Shown: positions 13,264 to 20,777 of the stretch, one piece after another
How the letters are laid out: each line of letters starts with the position of its first letter
Position numbering within the stretch: position 1 is the first letter of the stretch
NCBI GenBank assembly: GCA_934351765.1
Contig: CAKRJM010000011.1
Span: 1 to 20,777, forward strand
Source: an uncultured Lachnospiraceae bacterium
Lineage (GTDB): Bacteria; Bacillota; Clostridia; Lachnospirales; Lachnospiraceae
Direction of reading: 5' to 3'
DNA: 20,777 nucleotides
The notes under the pieces: generated by a model
Database searches by the model: none
Told to the model about the DNA's origin: nothing
Seen by the model: only the letters and a program-made list of their open reading frames with translations
Position numbers and translations under genes: made by a program

Positions 13264-15405
13264 TTAGTCTTCTTTACTGATGCCTGCGGTCTTATAGATA
13301 AATTTCACAGAGCTGCTTGCGGTTGCACTGTCATCGGCGAAGGTCTTGTACTGCTGCGCCGCGTACACGGTTGCACGCAGATCCTTTGCCAGCTTATCCA
13401 CATCGTTGTCCATGATGTCAACCAGCTTCTCGATGCCTTCTTCATTGAACTGCTTCAGGCCATCGGACAGGGTCATGGCGCCGTCCTTTAACTGGGTTAC
13501 GCCATCGGTTAAGGCCGCACCGCCGCTTGCCAGCTGGCCGATTCCGGACCGGAGCGTGCCGGTTCCGCTTGCCAGGGTGGAGCTTCCTGCATAGAGGGCA
13601 TTTGCTCCGCTTGTCAGGGTATCGGTTCCGTCTGCCAGGCTGTTTGCACCATTTGCAAGAGCGGCTGTTCCGGATTTCAGGCTGCCAGCGCCGGTAAGAA
13701 GCTCCTCAGAACCGCTCTTTGCGGTGGCAACGCCTTCGGTGTATTCCTGTAAGCCTTCATAGAAGGTATTATAGCTGTCAAGCTGTTCGATCAGAGCCTT
13801 TACGCTGGTCGCACCGTTCTTGGCACTGGCGAGGGAGTCGCTCAAAAGCTTCTGAACCGATGCGGAAGCCATATTTTCTTCGATCTTCTCCTGTACGACC
13901 GATTCGATCTGGGATGTGATCGTCGCCTGGATTCCCTCCGAAGCCATCTGAGCATCGATGGCGGCACTGATCTGTGCCTGAACCTCCTCGGAGATCTGTC
14001 CGGCCTCTACGGCTGCCAGATACTGTTCATACGTCATGTTAAGGCCGACTTCTTTCAGAACTCCGTTGGCTACCTGTGTCTTTACTGCTGCCTGTACACC
14101 GCCGGAGATCAATGTCATATTGTCTGCGGAGCGAACCTGTGCTTCCACTCCTGCACGCACCTTTGCAGTCACGGCATCTTCATTCAGCTCACCCAGCACA
14201 CCATTTAAAACGGTCTTGTAATTGTCAATGGTCAGAGCCGGAACATCCAGTCCCGCTGCCTTTAACTGGCTCTGTGCCGCAGCAAGAAGAGATTCAAATA
14301 CCTGCTTTGCACCACCGTTTAATTCCTCATTCTTGGAGGTCAGCTTTCCGAGACCTTCATCAAGGCTGTTTACCCCATTTTTAAGCTCTCCTGCTCCGGC
14401 ATCCACAGATGCAGCTCCGCTCTTTAAGGAATAGGCACCGTTATTTAAGTTCGCAGCTCCGTCCGCCAGGGTTCCGGCTCCGGTCTTTAACTGATTTGCG
14501 CCGCTTACCAGATCGCCCGCGCCGCTGTTTAACTTGTTAACACCTTCAATGAGCTGGCTGGACTTGTCAAGAAGGGTTGCCAGACCGTCATACAACTGAG
14601 AGGAACCATCCATGAGCTGGTTCATGGCATCAGTCAGCTTATTCATGGATTCATGAAGATCATCCAGACTCTTCACATCGTCCACATCCAGATCACCAAA
14701 CACCTCATTGGTCGCCAGTGTCATGGTGGTGGACAGATCAAAGTTTGTGGTATCTGCCGTTACTTCTACATAATCGGGAAGCTCCAGCTTCTCCTTGTCG
14801 ATCTCCAGGTTCTCCTGCAGTCCGGGAAGTCCGAATCCTACTACGATGGAATGGCTTCCATCGTTGATGATCTTTCCGTTGTTTACCTGAACATTCGAGA
14901 AGTTTTTATTGTCGAGGATCATGCCGGTCAGCATTACGAAGGGAACGTTAACCTCTTTCTCTTCACCATCAACCGTTACAGTCTCTTTCTGCTTGTTGGT
15001 ATAGGTAAAGCGCATGGTCACCTTACCGCTTTTTCCGGCAAGCTCCTCCGGTTTGATTTCCTTACCGTCCAGCATGTAAGTTACCTTTACATCTACAGGA
15101 AGCTCCTTTTCCAGAGATTCCTTGCTGTAGGTATCTGTTCCGCTTGCATGGTCCTGCAGCCAGTCACTTGCCACGATTTTTGTGGGATTTCCGTTGGCAT
15201 CGGAGATCACATAAACGGTCTCGTCTTTGGATAAATCTACGGTATCATTTGTTTCTTCTGTATTTGTCTCTGTTGTCTGCTCTGCCAGCACGTTCCGATA
15301 AGAAGCATTTCTTCTTCCGGCTGCATAGGACAGGGCTCCGGTCGTTCCGAATACCATTGAGGTGCAAAGCACAACAGTCATGATTTTTACGGTTTTCTTC
15401 TTCAT
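13264..15405 (-). CDS. Secreted XXXLXXG-heptad-repeat protein, partner of the MMPL exporter
   Basis: A 713-aa exported protein. A signal peptide covers about residues 1-29 (MKKKTVKIMTVVLCTSMVFG, then ALSYAAG). A beta-rich region at about 60-235 includes VTYMLDGKEIKPEELAGKSG. Two blocks of Leu-x-x-Gly heptads (SGAGDLVSGANQLKTGAGTL type, about 265-360 and 565-650) flank an alanine/glutamine-rich helical middle. These repeats occur in YhgE/Pip-like and MMPL-associated proteins of Firmicutes and probably form a long periplasm-like or wall-spanning stalk. No membrane anchor or sortase motif is seen. The ATG at 15405 has GGAGG 9 nt upstream; a TTG three codons earlier overlaps that site and is rejected. 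It lies 20 bases after the MMPL gene, so the two are co-transcribed. Confidence 0.9.
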   Translation of the reverse strand: MKKKTVKIMTVVLCTSMVFGTTGALSYAAGRRNASYRNVLAEQTTETNTEETNDTVDLSKDETVYVISDANGNPTKIVASDWLQDHASGTDTYSKESLEKELPVDVKVTYMLDGKEIKPEELAGKSGKVTMRFTYTNKQKETVTVDGEEKEVNVPFVMLTGMILDNKNFSNVQVNNGKIINDGSHSIVVGFGLPGLQENLEIDKEKLELPDYVEVTADTTNFDLSTTMTLATNEVFGDLDVDDVKSLDDLHESMNKLTDAMNQLMDGSSQLYDGLATLLDKSSQLIEGVNKLNSGAGDLVSGANQLKTGAGTLADGAANLNNGAYSLKSGAASVDAGAGELKNGVNSLDEGLGKLTSKNEELNGGAKQVFESLLAAAQSQLKAAGLDVPALTIDNYKTVLNGVLGELNEDAVTAKVRAGVEAQVRSADNMTLISGGVQAAVKTQVANGVLKEVGLNMTYEQYLAAVEAGQISEEVQAQISAAIDAQMASEGIQATITSQIESVVQEKIEENMASASVQKLLSDSLASAKNGATSVKALIEQLDSYNTFYEGLQEYTEGVATAKSGSEELLTGAGSLKSGTAALANGANSLADGTDTLTSGANALYAGSSTLASGTGTLRSGIGQLASGGAALTDGVTQLKDGAMTLSDGLKQFNEEGIEKLVDIMDNDVDKLAKDLRATVYAAQQYKTFADDSATASSSVKFIYKTAGISKED

Positions 15406-15425
15406 TTTATACAACCTCCGCTTTC

Positions 15426-17507
15426 TTACGCTTTTTCTTTCTTACCAGGTTTGAATCCGATGCTTCCTGCCACAATGAGCTTATCAAACAGCATGAACAT
15501 GGCCGGCAGGATCAGGATGACGCAGAACATACTGATGATCGCGCCTCTTGCCATTAAGTTACATAAGGAACTAATCATGTCGATATCGGAGTACAGGGCC
15601 ACGCCGAAGGTCGCGGCAAACAGTCCCATGGCACTTACGACGATGGACGGGATCGATGTTGCAAGAGCAATATTCACGGCCTCTCTCTTTGCCTTTCCTG
15701 CATGACGCTCCGTCTTGTAACGGGTCGTCATTAAGATCGCATAATCGACGGTGGCGCCAAGCTGGATCGTACTGATACAGATCGGTGCGATGAACGGCAG
15801 CGACACTCCGGTAAAGTGGGCAAGACCCAGGTTGATGAAGATGGCCAGCTCGATCACGGCCACCAGGATAAACGGCAGGATCAGACTCTTTTCCACCAGC
15901 GCGATGATGAGGAAGATGGCTGCGATGGAAATGGTATTGACTACCTTGAAGTCCTTGTCGGTGATCTGGATCATATCCTTGGTACAGGGCGCTTCACCGA
16001 TCAGCATGGCCTTGCTGTCATACTTTTTAATGATGGCGTTCAGCTCATCGACCTGAGCATTTGCCTCGTCGGTGGCTGTCTTATATTCGGAACCGATCAG
16101 TGTCAGCTCCCAGTTGTCACTCTTTAAAATCTTCTCAATGGAATCCGGGATCATCTCTTCCGGAACCAGCGGTCCCACAACAGCCTCCATACCGAGAACC
16201 GTCTTGACACCCTTCACCTGCTCCAGCTCCCTGATCATGGCCCGCATATCATCGGAATCCAGATTTGCATCGGTTAAGAGCATATCGGTGGCGCCCATAT
16301 TGAAGTCTTCCTGGAGCTTCGTATTTGCCACCACGTTTGCCATGTCCTTGGGAAGACTTTCGGACAGATCGTAATAAACCTCATTATTGGTCTTCTCATA
16401 TCCGTAGAAAAACGGAACCAGAAGAGCTACAAACAGTACCAGGAATAAGGGGAAGATCTTTGTCACACCCTTTGCCAGCTTCTCTGTGCTGGGAATCAGA
16501 GACTTGTGCATGGTCCTGGAAAGGATCTTATCCAACGCCAGGATCATAGACGGCAGCGTAGTTACACAGCCAAGCACACCGAGGATAACGCCCTTTGCCA
16601 TAACGATGCCAAGGTCTTTACCCAGAGTGAAGCTCATAAAGCACAGAGCCGCGAAACCGGCAACCGTTGTAATGGAGCTTCCGATTACAGAAGTCAGCGT
16701 CTTGTTGATCGCAGTTCCCATGGCCGCTTTCCGGTCACTCTCATGCTCCAGCTCCTCGCGGTAGCTGTGCCACAGGAAGATGGAATAGTCCATGGTGACG
16801 GCCAGCTGAAGAACGGCTGCCAGCGCTTTTGTTAAGTAGGAGATCTCTCCCATAAAGTAGTTGGTTCCCATGTTCAGAAGGATCGACATTCCGATACTGA
16901 TCAGGAACACAAACGGAATCAGGAAGTTATCCATGAAGATCATCATGGCGATGCAGGCAAGGATCACGGCGATAGCCACATAAATGGCTTCCTGCTCTTC
17001 GCAGACCTCCTTTAAGTCTGTAACCATGGCGGACATACCGGATACAAAGCACTGCTCACCGGCAATCGCACGGATGTCTTCAATCGCATTCATTGTTTCA
17101 TCGGCAGATGTCGAAGTATCAAAGAACACGGCCATAACCGTTTCATCACCGGAATTAAACGCATTGTAAATCTTTTCCGGAAGCATATCCATGGGAACCG
17201 ACAGGTCTAAAAAGCTGTCATACCAGAGGACGCTGTCCACATGCTCCACCTGCTCGATCCTGGATTTCAGCTTCGAAACATCTTTGTTTTCCATTCCTTC
17301 CACAATAATGAATGAAAAAGCACCTTTGCCAAAATCATTCATCAGGATATCCTGCCCCTCGACCGTATCAAGTCCTGAGGGAAGATAGGTCAGCATATCG
17401 TAGTTGATCCTTGTTTTGATCATGCCGATCACCGACGGGATCAACAGGATGATCGAAAGGATCAGGATCGGAATCCGGTACTTGACTACCTTTTTTCCAA
17501 ACTTCAT
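15426..17507 (-). CDS. MMPL-family (RND superfamily) transporter
   Basis: A 693-aa polytopic membrane protein built as two repeats of one helix, a large extracytoplasmic loop and five helices, about 12 helices in all. Loop 1 covers about residues 33-170 and loop 2 about 370-525. The proton-relay helices carry the RND-type acidic motif in each half: QLAVTMDYSIFL and QLGATVDYAILM. Relatives export lipids, drugs or hydrophobic compounds using the proton-motive force; the substrate here is unknown. The start has AGGAGG-like sequence 9 nt upstream. It is flanked by a DUF308 protein (21-base gap) and the heptad protein (20-base gap), a tight three-gene operon. The upstream TetR is a plausible regulator. 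Confidence 0.94.
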   Translation of the reverse strand: MKFGKKVVKYRIPILILSIILLIPSVIGMIKTRINYDMLTYLPSGLDTVEGQDILMNDFGKGAFSFIIVEGMENKDVSKLKSRIEQVEHVDSVLWYDSFLDLSVPMDMLPEKIYNAFNSGDETVMAVFFDTSTSADETMNAIEDIRAIAGEQCFVSGMSAMVTDLKEVCEEQEAIYVAIAVILACIAMMIFMDNFLIPFVFLISIGMSILLNMGTNYFMGEISYLTKALAAVLQLAVTMDYSIFLWHSYREELEHESDRKAAMGTAINKTLTSVIGSSITTVAGFAALCFMSFTLGKDLGIVMAKGVILGVLGCVTTLPSMILALDKILSRTMHKSLIPSTEKLAKGVTKIFPLFLVLFVALLVPFFYGYEKTNNEVYYDLSESLPKDMANVVANTKLQEDFNMGATDMLLTDANLDSDDMRAMIRELEQVKGVKTVLGMEAVVGPLVPEEMIPDSIEKILKSDNWELTLIGSEYKTATDEANAQVDELNAIIKKYDSKAMLIGEAPCTKDMIQITDKDFKVVNTISIAAIFLIIALVEKSLILPFILVAVIELAIFINLGLAHFTGVSLPFIAPICISTIQLGATVDYAILMTTRYKTERHAGKAKREAVNIALATSIPSIVVSAMGLFAATFGVALYSDIDMISSLCNLMARGAIISMFCVILILPAMFMLFDKLIVAGSIGFKPGKKEKA

Positions 17508-17528
17508 AATTATTCTCCTCCTAGAAAA

Positions 17529-18095
17529 TTAATCAATGTCTATAATATCCGGCTTTGCCTTCTTTACTACCTTGACGGCATAACCGGCAACACAGAGATT
17601 TAAGATTCCTTCACACAACAGGGTGATTCCCATGAACCGGAGAAGCAGCACCGCGCTCCCGAAGGGATTCACAACTAAAAGCAGTCCGAACAGAACCGTA
17701 AGCAGGGCAGCCACGCCGATGAGCCACCATTCCGTAAGTCCGAACCGTTTCGCATCCAGGGTCGTCTGAACCTTCAGAAGTCCGTCCATCAGGGCCAGGA
17801 TCCCGACAATAAAATGAATAAAGGAAACAACACCGTCCGGATGAAGTACCATGATCAGTCCGACTACAACGGTCAGGATCCCGAAGGCCAGATCAAACTG
17901 AAAAGCCAGACGGTACAGATCTCTGGAAAAATATCCGACGATCCGGAAGATTCCGCCGAAGATCAGAAGAGCCCCAGCCAGATAGCAGATCAGCTTCATG
18001 GAGAAGTTCGGCCAGATAAGCAGGATCAGTCCTACTGCCAGGATGATGGCTGCCGTGATCATATAACCGGTCTTTGCCGCACGTATTGTTTTCAT
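17529..18095 (-). CDS. DUF308 / HdeD-family membrane protein
   Basis: A 188-aa membrane protein with six hydrophobic helices arranged as three hairpins, the DUF308 pattern (YMITAAIILAVGLILLIWP, LLIFGGIFRIVGYF, AFGILTVVVGLIMVLHPDG, VLFGLLLVVNPFG, GITLLCEGILNLCVAG). HdeD in Enterobacteria is tied to acid resistance, but the clostridial proteins are uncharacterised. The short C-terminal tail is basic then acidic (VVKKAKPDIIDID). The start at 18095 has AAAGGAG 7 nt upstream. It is the first gene of the exporter operon, so it may assist or signal envelope stress together with the MMPL pair; this is inferred from position only. Confidence 0.92.
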   Translation of the reverse strand: MKTIRAAKTGYMITAAIILAVGLILLIWPNFSMKLICYLAGALLIFGGIFRIVGYFSRDLYRLAFQFDLAFGILTVVVGLIMVLHPDGVVSFIHFIVGILALMDGLLKVQTTLDAKRFGLTEWWLIGVAALLTVLFGLLLVVNPFGSAVLLLRFMGITLLCEGILNLCVAGYAVKVVKKAKPDIIDID

Positions 18096-18190
18096 AAAAT
18101 CGCTCCTTTTCTATCCCCGGCCCGGTGCCGGAGGCCACAGTTCCTGTAACATGGTATATCCTATCCGATTCTTCTTTTCCTTTCCACGGA
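18096..18190 (-). promoter_or_regulatory. Promoter/operator region of the DUF308-MMPL-heptad operon
   Basis: This stretch between the tetR terminator and the first operon gene must carry the operon promoter. A small dyad ACAG-TTC-CTGT at 18137-18147 and a GC-rich CCGG-TG-CCGG dyad near 18122-18131 are candidate regulator contacts. A TATACC sequence on the minus strand could be a -10 box, but no convincing -35 partner was found. Confidence 0.4.
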
Positions 18191-18227
18191 TAAAAAAAGA
18201 ACAGTGCACAAATTTTATGCACTGTTC
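18191..18227 (-). terminator. Intrinsic terminator of the vanW-tetR unit
   Basis: Perfect 10-bp arms GAACAGTGCA / TGCACTGTTC (18199-18208 and 18218-18227) around a 9-nt loop. On the minus strand they are followed directly by seven T residues (18192-18198). It separates tetR from the exporter operon. Confidence 0.9.
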
Positions 18228-18242
18228 AAACTTTATCCAAAA

Positions 18243-18270
18243 TTTAGGCAAGTCAGCCCGAATGCCTAAA
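18243..18270 (-). terminator. Second hairpin overlapping the tetR stop
   Basis: TTTAGGCA (18243-18250) and TGCCTAAA (18263-18270) form an 8-bp stem with a 12-nt loop that contains the tetR stop codon. On the minus strand TTTTGG follows. It may be an accessory terminator placed before the stronger one. Confidence 0.45.
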
Positions 18271-18829
18271 AATCCGCTTTTGATACACGAAGAAGCGCAT
18301 TACGGATCTCTCCATCCAGCATCTTTCCCAGACGGCGGATCATCTCTCTGGCATCGTATTTCATGCCGGTCCCCAGCCATTCTACCACAAGTCCGGTAAG
18401 TGCCGAACAGTAGAAGGTAGTTAAAAGCCTTTTATCCTCTTCTTTCACCGAAAGTCCCTCTGCCTGCTGGTTCACAAACCGGCCGATGACATCCCGTCCG
18501 ATCTGATTTAAGTATTGTTCAAAGACCTCACGCTTCGCGGAATTATATAAATGGAACACACTCCGCTTATTATCCAGGGCAAACTCTACCGCAGCAATAA
18601 ATCCCTCTTCCCAGGAATCGGCCCCCAGATGCTTTCCCAGAACCCGCTCGGTCTCATCCTTCAGGATTTCCTCCATTAAGGAAGGAATATCATCAAAATG
18701 ATAATAAAAGGTATTCCGGTTGATCCCGCAGTCTTCAACAATATCCTTGATGGTGATCTTCTCCACCGGCTTTTCCTTTAACAGTTTTAAAAATGATTCA
18801 ACAATGGCTTTTTTCGTGAATGAAGACAT
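18266..18829 (-). CDS. TetR/AcrR-family transcriptional regulator
   Basis: A 187-aa one-component DNA-binding regulator. Residues about 5-50 are the TetR HTH (KAIVESFLKLL, VEKITIKDIVEDCGINRNTFYYHF). The C-terminal ligand/dimer domain contains the FYCSALTGLVVEWLGTGMKY pattern of the DhaS-like C-terminal group. The start at 18829 has GAAGGAG 5 nt upstream. It follows the VanW gene by 32 bases, so both may share one transcript ending at the hairpins after tetR. The downstream exporter operon is the natural candidate target, as TetR proteins often repress neighbouring efflux genes. That assignment is inference. Confidence 0.93.
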   Translation of the reverse strand: MSSFTKKAIVESFLKLLKEKPVEKITIKDIVEDCGINRNTFYYHFDDIPSLMEEILKDETERVLGKHLGADSWEEGFIAAVEFALDNKRSVFHLYNSAKREVFEQYLNQIGRDVIGRFVNQQAEGLSVKEEDKRLLTTFYCSALTGLVVEWLGTGMKYDAREMIRRLGKMLDGEIRNALLRVSKADF

Positions 18830-18861
18830 ATTACTCCTTCTGTGTCTGCCGTGTGCTTTGC

Positions 18862-20271
18862 TCAGACTCCCCGCCGGATCACCGGCGCCTGGGCATTATA
18901 CTGGCTGTTATGGAGGAATTCCCGGCTGATCTCCTCTCCGTTTTTATAGGTTACCAGATCCGTCCTGACCTGATAGCCTTCTTTTCCGTGACTTTTATAT
19001 TTCTCTTCCCCCGGTTCCAGAGTCTCATCGTCCACATACTCCGGATCGGGGATCGGAAGAACCTCCTCGATCTCCGAATCCATGGCAACCGTGATTCCAT
19101 CCTCCAGGATTGGAATCCCATATATGTAACAGGTGACTGCCGCGCCGTCCGCCTCCGTCAGCACCAGGATATTCCCATCGGAATTGTTTTCAAATTTCAG
19201 ATCCGAATAGCCGTAGGCAATCATGGCGTCTTCCCCGAGGGGCACATAAGCCACGGTCATGCTGTGGCTTTTCCGTTCGGTAGTATGTAAGCCTGCCTTT
19301 ACTGCCGCATTGTAGATGGTTGAGGAAACCTGGCAGACTCCGCCGCCAAACTCCGGCACCACCTGTCCCTTGGCATAGGTCGCCGCCTGCCTGTAGCCCT
19401 GCGCCTCACTGGTCTCACCGACGATCCCGTTCATGGAAAACTCTTCGCCCGGTGCCAGCAGCGTATTATTGATGGTATCGGCCGCCAGCTTCACGTTATG
19501 ATCCCGGTCGGCATTGTTGACACTGGCCTCTGTCCGAAACTTTGCCAGACAGGTATAAGCCTCCTTTGCCTGCTCCACATTTCTCTGCGGCTCCGTCTCG
19601 GAAACAGCTCCGGTAAGCACCGCACCGTAATTGCCTGATTCAAAAGCCGCCTTTAACTGGGCCAGCAGATCTTCCGTGTCCACCCGGCGTCCCTTTGCTT
19701 CCTCCGAATACTGAAAGCCTTCGCCTTCAACATATCTGACAAGCGCCGCGTCCTTCGCCTCCACATCATACTGAGCCGCAATTTTTTTTACCGCCGTCTG
19801 CGCCGCGCTCTCCTCATACCGGTCGGCCACGGTATAATACTGCGGCTTCCGCTTTAACTGTGAAATCTGGGATAAACGCTGCGAATCGCTTCCCTCATGG
19901 CCCGGCTTGAAGGCTTCTGTCAGAACCTCATCGATATTATACTCCAGAATATTCTCCACCGCATAGATCTCTCCGCCGCAGTCTGCGGTCATGCCCCAGG
20001 TATTCCGCGCCGAAACACTTTCCTCCACCCGTGCCTTTGCTTCCGTCATGGTAAGCCCGCCAAGCGGAATGGCTTCCACATAAATCCCTTCACAGAAGGT
20101 TTCCTGGTTGGCCAGAATTTTTCTGTGCTCCGCTGATTTTTTTACCAGAAACACGGTGATCACCAGAAGCACCACCAGGATTGCAGCTGCCGCCATACAG
20201 AAGATCGGCGCCCGCTCCCACAAATTGAATCGTTTTCTCTTTTTTCTCCAGTCAGGCTGTCTACTGATCAT
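18862..20271 (-). CDS. VanW-family protein with N-terminal membrane anchor and G5-like C-terminus
   Basis: A 469-aa surface protein. A basic cytosolic N-terminus (RKKRKRFNLWER) precedes one transmembrane helix (about residues 25-45), so most of the protein is extracytoplasmic. A peptidoglycan-binding-4-like region (about 55-215) includes VEAIPLGGLTMTEAKARVEE. The VanW domain (about 240-375) has ADTINNTLLAPGEEFSMN, FGGGVCQVSSTIYNAA and the ERKSHSM segment. The last 65 residues (KSHGKEGYQVRTDLVTYKNG...) resemble a G5 domain. Despite the name, VanW proteins are widespread in vancomycin-sensitive Clostridia and their function is unknown; some resemble L,D-transpeptidase-associated proteins. The start has AGGGGGA 6 nt upstream and a good promoter. 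Confidence 0.93.
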   Translation of the reverse strand: MISRQPDWRKKRKRFNLWERAPIFCMAAAAILVVLLVITVFLVKKSAEHRKILANQETFCEGIYVEAIPLGGLTMTEAKARVEESVSARNTWGMTADCGGEIYAVENILEYNIDEVLTEAFKPGHEGSDSQRLSQISQLKRKPQYYTVADRYEESAAQTAVKKIAAQYDVEAKDAALVRYVEGEGFQYSEEAKGRRVDTEDLLAQLKAAFESGNYGAVLTGAVSETEPQRNVEQAKEAYTCLAKFRTEASVNNADRDHNVKLAADTINNTLLAPGEEFSMNGIVGETSEAQGYRQAATYAKGQVVPEFGGGVCQVSSTIYNAAVKAGLHTTERKSHSMTVAYVPLGEDAMIAYGYSDLKFENNSDGNILVLTEADGAAVTCYIYGIPILEDGITVAMDSEIEEVLPIPDPEYVDDETLEPGEEKYKSHGKEGYQVRTDLVTYKNGEEISREFLHNSQYNAQAPVIRRGV

Positions 20272-20319
20272 GTCATTCCCCCTGTTATTTCCAATTAACC
20301 AACAACCCCTGTTCTATTT

Positions 20320-20348
20320 ATCATATAAAATTTTCTGATTTTTGTCCA
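20320..20348 (-). promoter_or_regulatory. Promoter of the VanW-tetR unit
   Basis: On the minus strand: TGGACA (20343-20348), 17 nt, TATGAT (20320-20325), about 48 nt upstream of the start. A second candidate, TTGACA-17-TGTTAT, lies about 30 bases further upstream. Confidence 0.7.
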
Positions 20349-20411
20349 TAACATCTGTGTTTCAATTTTATGTCAATTCTATAATCGGCGGCTCAGTTTC
20401 AAACGATTACG

Positions 20412-20593
20412 GCAGACGCCATTGCTTCCTCCGGAGTCAAGTTCGTTTCCTGGGAATTTCCATGCGCTGATCCGCCGTCATTCGCGCTGAACTCGCCCTG
20501 CGGGCTCAGACAATGGCGCTCGGTGACGACTGCTAGCATGGAAATTCCCGACGGAAGCCTCACATACTCCTGTCGGAACTCAACGGCGTCTGC
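20412..20593. repeat. Large imperfect palindrome A (foldback intergenic element)
   Basis: Nested inverted repeats: outer GCAGACGCC (20412-20420) with GGCGTCTGC (20585-20593), inner GGGAATTTCCATGC (20452-20465) with GCATGGAAATTCCC (20536-20549, perfect 14 bp). An alternative pairing uses CGCCATTG (20417-20424) with CAATGGCG (20511-20518). No convincing gene is present. It has the character of a dispersed intergenic repeat or structured RNA. Confidence 0.65.
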
Positions 20594-20627
20594 TTGTTTG
20601 CTGATCCGCCGCACGACAGTCTGCCAG

Positions 20628-20777
20628 CCGTCCCGGTCATATATTCTGTTCAGAATTCACATTTCTTCGCGGATCCACTGCCCAGGCCAGACAGAGGCAA
20701 CTTCTATATGTGCCGGTTGGCTGGCCTGGGTGGAGCCGCGAAATGCGAATTTCCGCAGCTACGATCTGCCGGGACGG
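20628..20777. repeat. Large imperfect palindrome B (foldback element reaching the window edge)
   Basis: CCGTCCCGG (20628-20636) pairs with CCGGGACGG (20769-20777). Moving inward, GAATTCACATTTC (20653-20665) partly pairs with GAAATGCGAATTT (20740-20752), and CGCGG-x-TCCAC with CCCAGGCCAG (about 20668-20690) pairs with CTGGCCTGGG and GTGGA-x-CCGCG (about 20721-20740). All share nearly one centre. The element may extend beyond the window. Confidence 0.65.

Noticed and set aside
20399..20614. 71-codon minus-strand open frame in palindrome A
   Set aside because: It lies entirely inside the inverted-repeat element, has no ribosome site, and its sequence is what a palindromic repeat yields by chance.

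Overview
The window looks like chromosomal DNA from a Clostridia gut-type bacterium, most likely Lachnospiraceae. The evidence is a T-box leader, a ZTP riboswitch, strong AGGAGG-type ribosome binding sites, an AAA-ATPase_like/PD-(D/E)XK protein, a dockerin protein, a VanW protein and an MMPL plus XXXLXXG-heptad pair. The genus is not determinable by eye. Every convincing gene lies on the minus strand, so the layout below runs left to right in coordinates, which is 3' to 5' for transcription.

Left end (1-3725) is visibly more AT-rich than the rest and looks like accessory DNA. It holds a WYL-domain regulator (cut by the window edge), a maltose/galactoside-O-acetyltransferase-like protein with an internal 36-residue tandem duplication, and a two-gene unit. 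That unit is a 111-aa protein of unknown function followed by a fusion of leucine-rich repeats to a DnaB-helicase-like RecA core with a damaged Walker A motif.

Middle (3726-10257) is housekeeping. aspS (AspRS) sits behind a T-box riboswitch whose specifier triplet reads as an Asn codon. Next are a GNAT acetyltransferase with its own promoter and an alanine/glycine:cation symporter (AGCS). purH follows, behind a classical ZTP (pfl) riboswitch with an overlapping terminator.

Right part (10258-20271) holds an AAA-ATPase/nuclease protein, a glyoxalase I-like VOC enzyme and a secreted dockerin/DUF4430-like protein. It then has a probable envelope operon (DUF308 membrane protein, MMPL/RND exporter, secreted XXXLXXG-heptad protein). 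Upstream of that operon are a TetR regulator and a VanW-family membrane protein. A strong terminator separates tetR from the exporter genes.

The last 400 bases have no credible gene and are made of two large imperfect palindromes that look like intergenic foldback repeats. The points most worth checking are the Asn-type T-box over AspRS, the LRR-DnaB fusion with its small partner, the duplicated acetyltransferase, and the terminal palindromic elements.
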